A DNA stretch of 64,000 nt from Micromonospora chokoriensis (lineage in GTDB: Bacteria; Actinomycetota; Actinomycetes; Mycobacteriales; Micromonosporaceae), in contig NZ_JOAN01000001.1 of assembly GCF_000718555.1 (NCBI RefSeq), positions 695,616 through 759,615 on the forward strand. The letters are read 5' to 3'. The notes below the pieces were generated by a model that had not been told where the DNA came from, searched no databases, and was given only the letters and a program-made list of their open reading frames with translations. Below are positions 60,931 through 64,000 of the stretch, piece by piece; position 1 is the first letter of the stretch, and the number at the start of each line of letters is the position of its first letter. Position numbers and translations under genes: made by a program.

Positions 60931-61737
60931 ATGAGGATCTCCCGCTGGTTCGCCGACCGCTGGGTGATGATCGTGGCGTTGCTGGTGCTCGGCTATCTGG
61001 CGTTGCCGATCCTGGTGGTGGCCGCGTTGTCGTTCAACCGGCCGTCGAGCCGGCTGTCGTACGACTTCAACGAATTCACCCTGGACAACTGGCGGCAGCC
61101 CTGCGCCACCTCGGACATGTGTGACGCGGTCGTGCGCAGCGTGCAGATCGGCTTTCTCGTCACAGTGGTCGCCACCGTGCTCGGCACCCTGATGGCGTTC
61201 GCGCTGGTCCGGCACCGCTTCCGAGGCCGGTCCGGAATCAACGTGCTGATCTTCCTGCCGATGGCCACACCGGAGCTGGTGATGGGCACGTCGTTGCTGG
61301 CCCTGTTCGTGTCGGCGGGCGTGCCGCAGGGTTTCTGGACCATCGTGATCGCGCACGTGATGTTCTGCGTGTCGTTCGTGGTGGTCACCGTGAAGGCCCG
61401 GCTCGCCGGGATGGACCGGCGGCTGGAGGAGGCCGCCATGGATCTCTACGCCAGCGAGTGGCAGACCTTCCGGCTGATCACCCTGCCGCTGGTGCTGCCC
61501 GGCATCGTGGCCGCCGCGTTGCTGGCCTTCTCGCTGAGCTTCGACGACTTCATCATCACGAACTTCAACGCCGGCACCACAGTCACGTTCCCCATGTACG
61601 TCTGGGGCGCTGCCCAGCGTGGCATCCCACCGCAGGTCAACGTGGTCGGCACCGCGATGTTCGCGGTCGCGCTGCTGCTTGTGGGGCTCAGCTCGCTCCG
61701 TACTCGTGCTCGTTTCGGTTTGGGGTCTGATTCCTGA
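60931..61737 (+). CDS. potC: ABC transporter permease (PotC-like)
   Basis: A 268-residue permease with six helices (WVMIVALLVLGYLALPILVVAALSFN first). The EAA motif is EEAAMDLYASEWQTFRLITLPLVLPGIVAA. FSLSFDDFIITNFNAG is diagnostic for PotC. The start is ATG 60931 with AAAGG about 8 bases upstream. Its TGA overlaps the next gene's ATG by one base (TGATG). Confidence 0.93.
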   Translation: MRISRWFADRWVMIVALLVLGYLALPILVVAALSFNRPSSRLSYDFNEFTLDNWRQPCATSDMCDAVVRSVQIGFLVTVVATVLGTLMAFALVRHRFRGRSGINVLIFLPMATPELVMGTSLLALFVSAGVPQGFWTIVIAHVMFCVSFVVVTVKARLAGMDRRLEEAAMDLYASEWQTFRLITLPLVLPGIVAAALLAFSLSFDDFIITNFNAGTTVTFPMYVWGAAQRGIPPQVNVVGTAMFAVALLLVGLSSLRTRARFGLGSDS

Positions 61738-62918
61738 TGCGTGTCCTCCTCGTCGGCGCCGGTGGCGTCGGCTCCGCCGCCGTATCCATCGCCGCCCGAC
61801 GAACCTTCTTCGAGACCATGGTGGTCGCCGACCACGACCCCGCCCGCGCCGAACGTGCGGTCGCCGGGCACGGTGACCGCTTCGTCGCCGCCCAGGTGGA
61901 CGCCGCCTCGGCCGACGCGGTCACCGCGCTGTGCCGGGAGCACCGGATCACGCACGTGCTCAACGCCGTCGACCCGCGGTTCGTCATGCCGATCTTCGAT
62001 GGTGCGTTCGCGGCCGGCGCGGACTACCTGGACATGGCGATGTCGCTGTCGCACACCGAGACCGGTGTGAAGCTCGGCGACGAACAGTTCGCGCTGGCCG
62101 ACACCTGGTCGGCGGCGGGTCGGCTGGCGCTGTGCGGCATCGGGGTCGAGCCCGGCCTCTCCGACGTGTTCGCCCGCTACGCCGCCGACGAACTCTTCAG
62201 TGAGATCGACGAGATCGGTGTCCGGGACGGGGCGAACCTCACCGTCGACGGGTACGACTTCGCACCCTCGTTCTCGATCTGGACCACCATCGAGGAGTGC
62301 CTCAACCCGCCGGTCGTCTGGGAGCGGGACCGGGGCTGGTTCACCACCGAACCGTTCTCCGAGCCGGAGGTCTTCCACTTTCCGGAGGGCATCGGGCCGG
62401 TCGAGTGCGTAAACGTCGAGCACGAGGAGGTGCTGCTCATCCCGCGCTGGGTCAAGGCCCGGCGGGTCACCTTCAAGTACGGCCTCGGCGACGAGTTCAT
62501 CGGGGTGCTCAAGACACTGCACAAGCTCGGTCTCGACGCGGTCGCCCCGGTGCGGGTACGCGGTGTCGACGTCTCCCCGCGTGACGTGGTGGCCGCCAGC
62601 CTGCCCGACCCGGCCACCCTCGGGGCTCGGATGCGCGGCAAGACCTGCGCCGGCACCTGGGTGCGCGGCCTCGGCCTGGACGGGCAGCCCCGGGAGGTCT
62701 ACCTCTACCACGTGGTCGACAACGAGTGGTCGATGCGGGAGTACGGGCACCAGGCGGTGGTCTGGCAGACCGCGGTCAATCCGGTCGTCGCGCTGGAGTT
62801 GCTCGCCACCGGCGGGTGGGCCGGCGTCGGGGTGCTCGGGCCGGAGGCGCTGCCCCCGATGCCCTTCCTCGACCTCCTGAACGGCTACGGCTCACCGTGG
62901 GCCATGGAGGAGCGGTAA
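61737..62918 (+). CDS. Saccharopine dehydrogenase-like oxidoreductase
   Basis: A 393-residue NAD(P)-binding protein. The Rossmann loop VLLVGAGGVGSAA opens it, followed by a saccharopine dehydrogenase-type middle (VLNAVDPRFVMPIFDGAFAAGADYLDMA) and the C-terminal catalytic domain (GIGVEPGLSDVFARYAADELF). The family includes carboxynorspermidine/carboxyspermidine dehydrogenase and lysine-ketoglutarate enzymes. Placed at the end of a polyamine-type transporter operon and overlapping it by one base, it may process the imported compound. The true substrate is unknown. Confidence 0.88.
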   Translation: MRVLLVGAGGVGSAAVSIAARRTFFETMVVADHDPARAERAVAGHGDRFVAAQVDAASADAVTALCREHRITHVLNAVDPRFVMPIFDGAFAAGADYLDMAMSLSHTETGVKLGDEQFALADTWSAAGRLALCGIGVEPGLSDVFARYAADELFSEIDEIGVRDGANLTVDGYDFAPSFSIWTTIEECLNPPVVWERDRGWFTTEPFSEPEVFHFPEGIGPVECVNVEHEEVLLIPRWVKARRVTFKYGLGDEFIGVLKTLHKLGLDAVAPVRVRGVDVSPRDVVAASLPDPATLGARMRGKTCAGTWVRGLGLDGQPREVYLYHVVDNEWSMREYGHQAVVWQTAVNPVVALELLATGGWAGVGVLGPEALPPMPFLDLLNGYGSPWAMEER

Positions 62919-63182
62919 CCCGCCCTGGCTGACGGCATCGCGACAGATCCGGTATCGACATCGGACTTTGGTCGGCAACCGGTTCAGTGCGTGGTGGTCT
63001 GCGGCTTTTGTAGACTCTGGTACCCGCACGATCGGCTCTGCCCCACCGGCCTGGAGGGTTGCCGCGCCTGCCGACTCGTCGCCCGAGGGTGCGCCCACCG
63101 ATCCTTACCGCCGGGCGAAAGGCGCAGGTGACGAGCGCGACGGTGGATATTGCACGCTGTGTTTGCGACGACACTCATCGCC
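62919..63182 (+). promoter_or_regulatory. Long leader of the G5/excalibur gene
   Basis: TAGACT at 63011-63016 is a likely -10, which would give a leader of about 160 bases before the GTG 63183. Within it, CTCGTC (63075-63080) can pair with GACGAG (63130-63135), and GATCGG (63030-63035) with CCGATC (63098-63103), though the two pairs partly cross. It may be a structured leader. I do not find the core of a known riboswitch class. Confidence 0.35.
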
Positions 63183-63965
63183 GTGACGATGCAACCACCA
63201 CAGAACCCGGGGCCGCCGTACCCGCCGTCGTTCGGCCAGGCGCCCCGACCGAACTGGTTCCGCCGGGCCAGCCCCGCCAGCCGAGTCGCCGTGATCCTCG
63301 GCTCGGTGACCCTGTCGATCCTGCTGCTCTGCTGCACCGGCACCGCCATCATCGGCGCGTTTACCGGAGCGGACCCGGAGCCGACCCGGACCGGCACCGC
63401 CGCCGAGGAGGCGCAGCAGCCGATCCTGGCGACCCCCGGCGATCCGACCGAGGAGGGGTCGCCGGTCGCCGTGCCCTCCGGCACGCCTTCTGCCGCACCC
63501 TCCACCGTGCCGCCGTCGGTCACACCGAGCCAGACCAGCGCGACATCCACGCCCGTGGTGCGGGTGACGACCGTGACGGAGCAGGCCACGATCCGGTACA
63601 GCGAGCGGACCGTCAAGGACTCGTCGCTGGCCGAGGGCAAGCGGGCCGTGCGCACCAAGGGCGTGAACGGCGTCCGCACCCTGACGTACGAGGTGACCAT
63701 CACCGACGGGGTACGGACGGCGAAGAAGCTGGTCAAGTCCACCGTGACGAAGCAGCCGGTGACCCAGGTCGTCGCCATCGGCACCAAGAAGCCGCAGACG
63801 TCCAAGTGCGACCCGAACTACAGCGGCTGCGTCCCGATCGCCAGCGACGTCGACTGCGCGGGCGGCAGCGGCAACGGCCCCGCCTACGTAAGCGGACCAA
63901 TCAGAGTGATCGGCAGCGACATCTACGACCTAGACCGCGACGGCGACGGCACCGCCTGCGACTAA
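63183..63965 (+). CDS. Surface protein with G5 and excalibur domains
   Basis: A 260-residue protein with one transmembrane helix (about 35-55, AVILGSVTLSILLLCCTGTAIIG), so a signal anchor. A Ser/Thr/Pro/Ala-rich linker (about 65-135) follows, then a G5-type domain (residues 135-205: VTEQATIRYSERTVKDSSLAEGKRAVRTKGVNGVRTLTYEVTITDGVRT). The last 60 residues are an excalibur calcium-binding domain: CDPNYSGCVP, CAGGSGNGPAYV, and DLDRDGDGTACD, with the DxDxDG loop. Such proteins bind cell-wall sugars and calcium. The start is GTG 63183 or ATG 63189. Confidence 0.88.
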   Translation: MTMQPPQNPGPPYPPSFGQAPRPNWFRRASPASRVAVILGSVTLSILLLCCTGTAIIGAFTGADPEPTRTGTAAEEAQQPILATPGDPTEEGSPVAVPSGTPSAAPSTVPPSVTPSQTSATSTPVVRVTTVTEQATIRYSERTVKDSSLAEGKRAVRTKGVNGVRTLTYEVTITDGVRTAKKLVKSTVTKQPVTQVVAIGTKKPQTSKCDPNYSGCVPIASDVDCAGGSGNGPAYVSGPIRVIGSDIYDLDRDGDGTACD

Positions 63966-64000
63966 CCCCCCCCGCCCCCGCCCCCACCCGCCCCCCACCC
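63966..64000. other. C-run tract at the window end
   Basis: After the stop codon come runs of C (nine, five, five, three, six) interrupted by single G or A bases. The other strand is a G-quadruplex-type sequence. It may act as terminator; the window stops before the next gene. Confidence 0.4.

Noticed and set aside
62919..63182. A ydaO-type c-di-AMP riboswitch before the excalibur gene
   Set aside because: The expected conserved stretches of that class were not found; only generic pairings are visible.

Overview
This window is chromosomal DNA from a high-GC actinomycete, most likely Micromonospora or a close relative in the Micromonosporaceae. The signs are strong G/C bias at third codon positions, GTG and TTG starts, a mycothiol gene (mca), coenzyme F420 genes (fbiA, fbiB, fbiC), a WhiB regulator, an XRE/DUF397 pair and many leaderless genes. 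I see no rRNA, tRNA, CRISPR array, transposase or integrase. The taxon is an inference; the actinobacterial assignment is not in doubt. About 60 genes are called.

Layout. (1) 1-13.7 kb is a conserved actinobacterial block. From memory its order follows M. tuberculosis Rv1074c-Rv1083: thiolase, SGNH hydrolases, cystathionine beta-synthase, metB, greA, a DUF4307 protein, mca and a small membrane protein. Interspersed are a GNAT enzyme, RNase Z, msrA, a HIT protein, an amidase and ilvA. (2) 13.8-20.4 kb holds a GGDEF-EAL membrane protein behind a small upstream ORF, a DUF255 thioredoxin-fold protein and purK-purE. (3) 20.4-28.3 kb holds a 1631-residue zinc-ribbon membrane protein, UDP-glucose dehydrogenase and an acyl-CoA dehydrogenase resembling FadE25. 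(4) 28.3-32.8 kb is an ECF sigma/anti-sigma/ABC transporter operon in which every junction is a 4-base overlap, with a perfect Crp-type palindrome upstream. (5) 32.8-41.3 kb holds an MFS exporter, a thioesterase, acetoacetyl-CoA synthetase, a TIGR03089 protein, a glycosyltransferase, mannose-1-phosphate guanylyltransferase and a NUDIX enzyme. (6) 41.3-53.5 kb holds the F420 genes, a DUF4331 cluster, whiB, a zincin-like protein and a DUF3499 protein; parts recall the Rv3258c-Rv3268 neighbourhood. (7) 53.8-63 kb is a candidate polyamine or amino-acid locus: class III aminotransferase, Lrp/AsnC regulator, a PotD/A/B/C-type ABC transporter and a saccharopine-dehydrogenase-like enzyme. An XRE/DUF397 pair sits inside it. 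The window ends with a G5/excalibur surface protein.

The most unusual material is non-coding. Between 46.7 and 57 kb there are at least six long palindromic elements of five kinds. Two of them are 75-base copies that flank the XRE/DUF397 pair. Short G/C-rich tandem octamers lie next to some of them. The leader of the RNase Z gene can fold into a three-way junction and is preceded by a promoter and a 19-codon ORF. At least fourteen genes have a -10 hexamer 6-7 bases before the start codon, so they are probably transcribed as leaderless mRNAs. In one divergent pair the two -10 boxes overlap. An 11-base motif shared by the aminotransferase promoter and the Lrp/ABC intergenic region suggests a local Lrp regulon.
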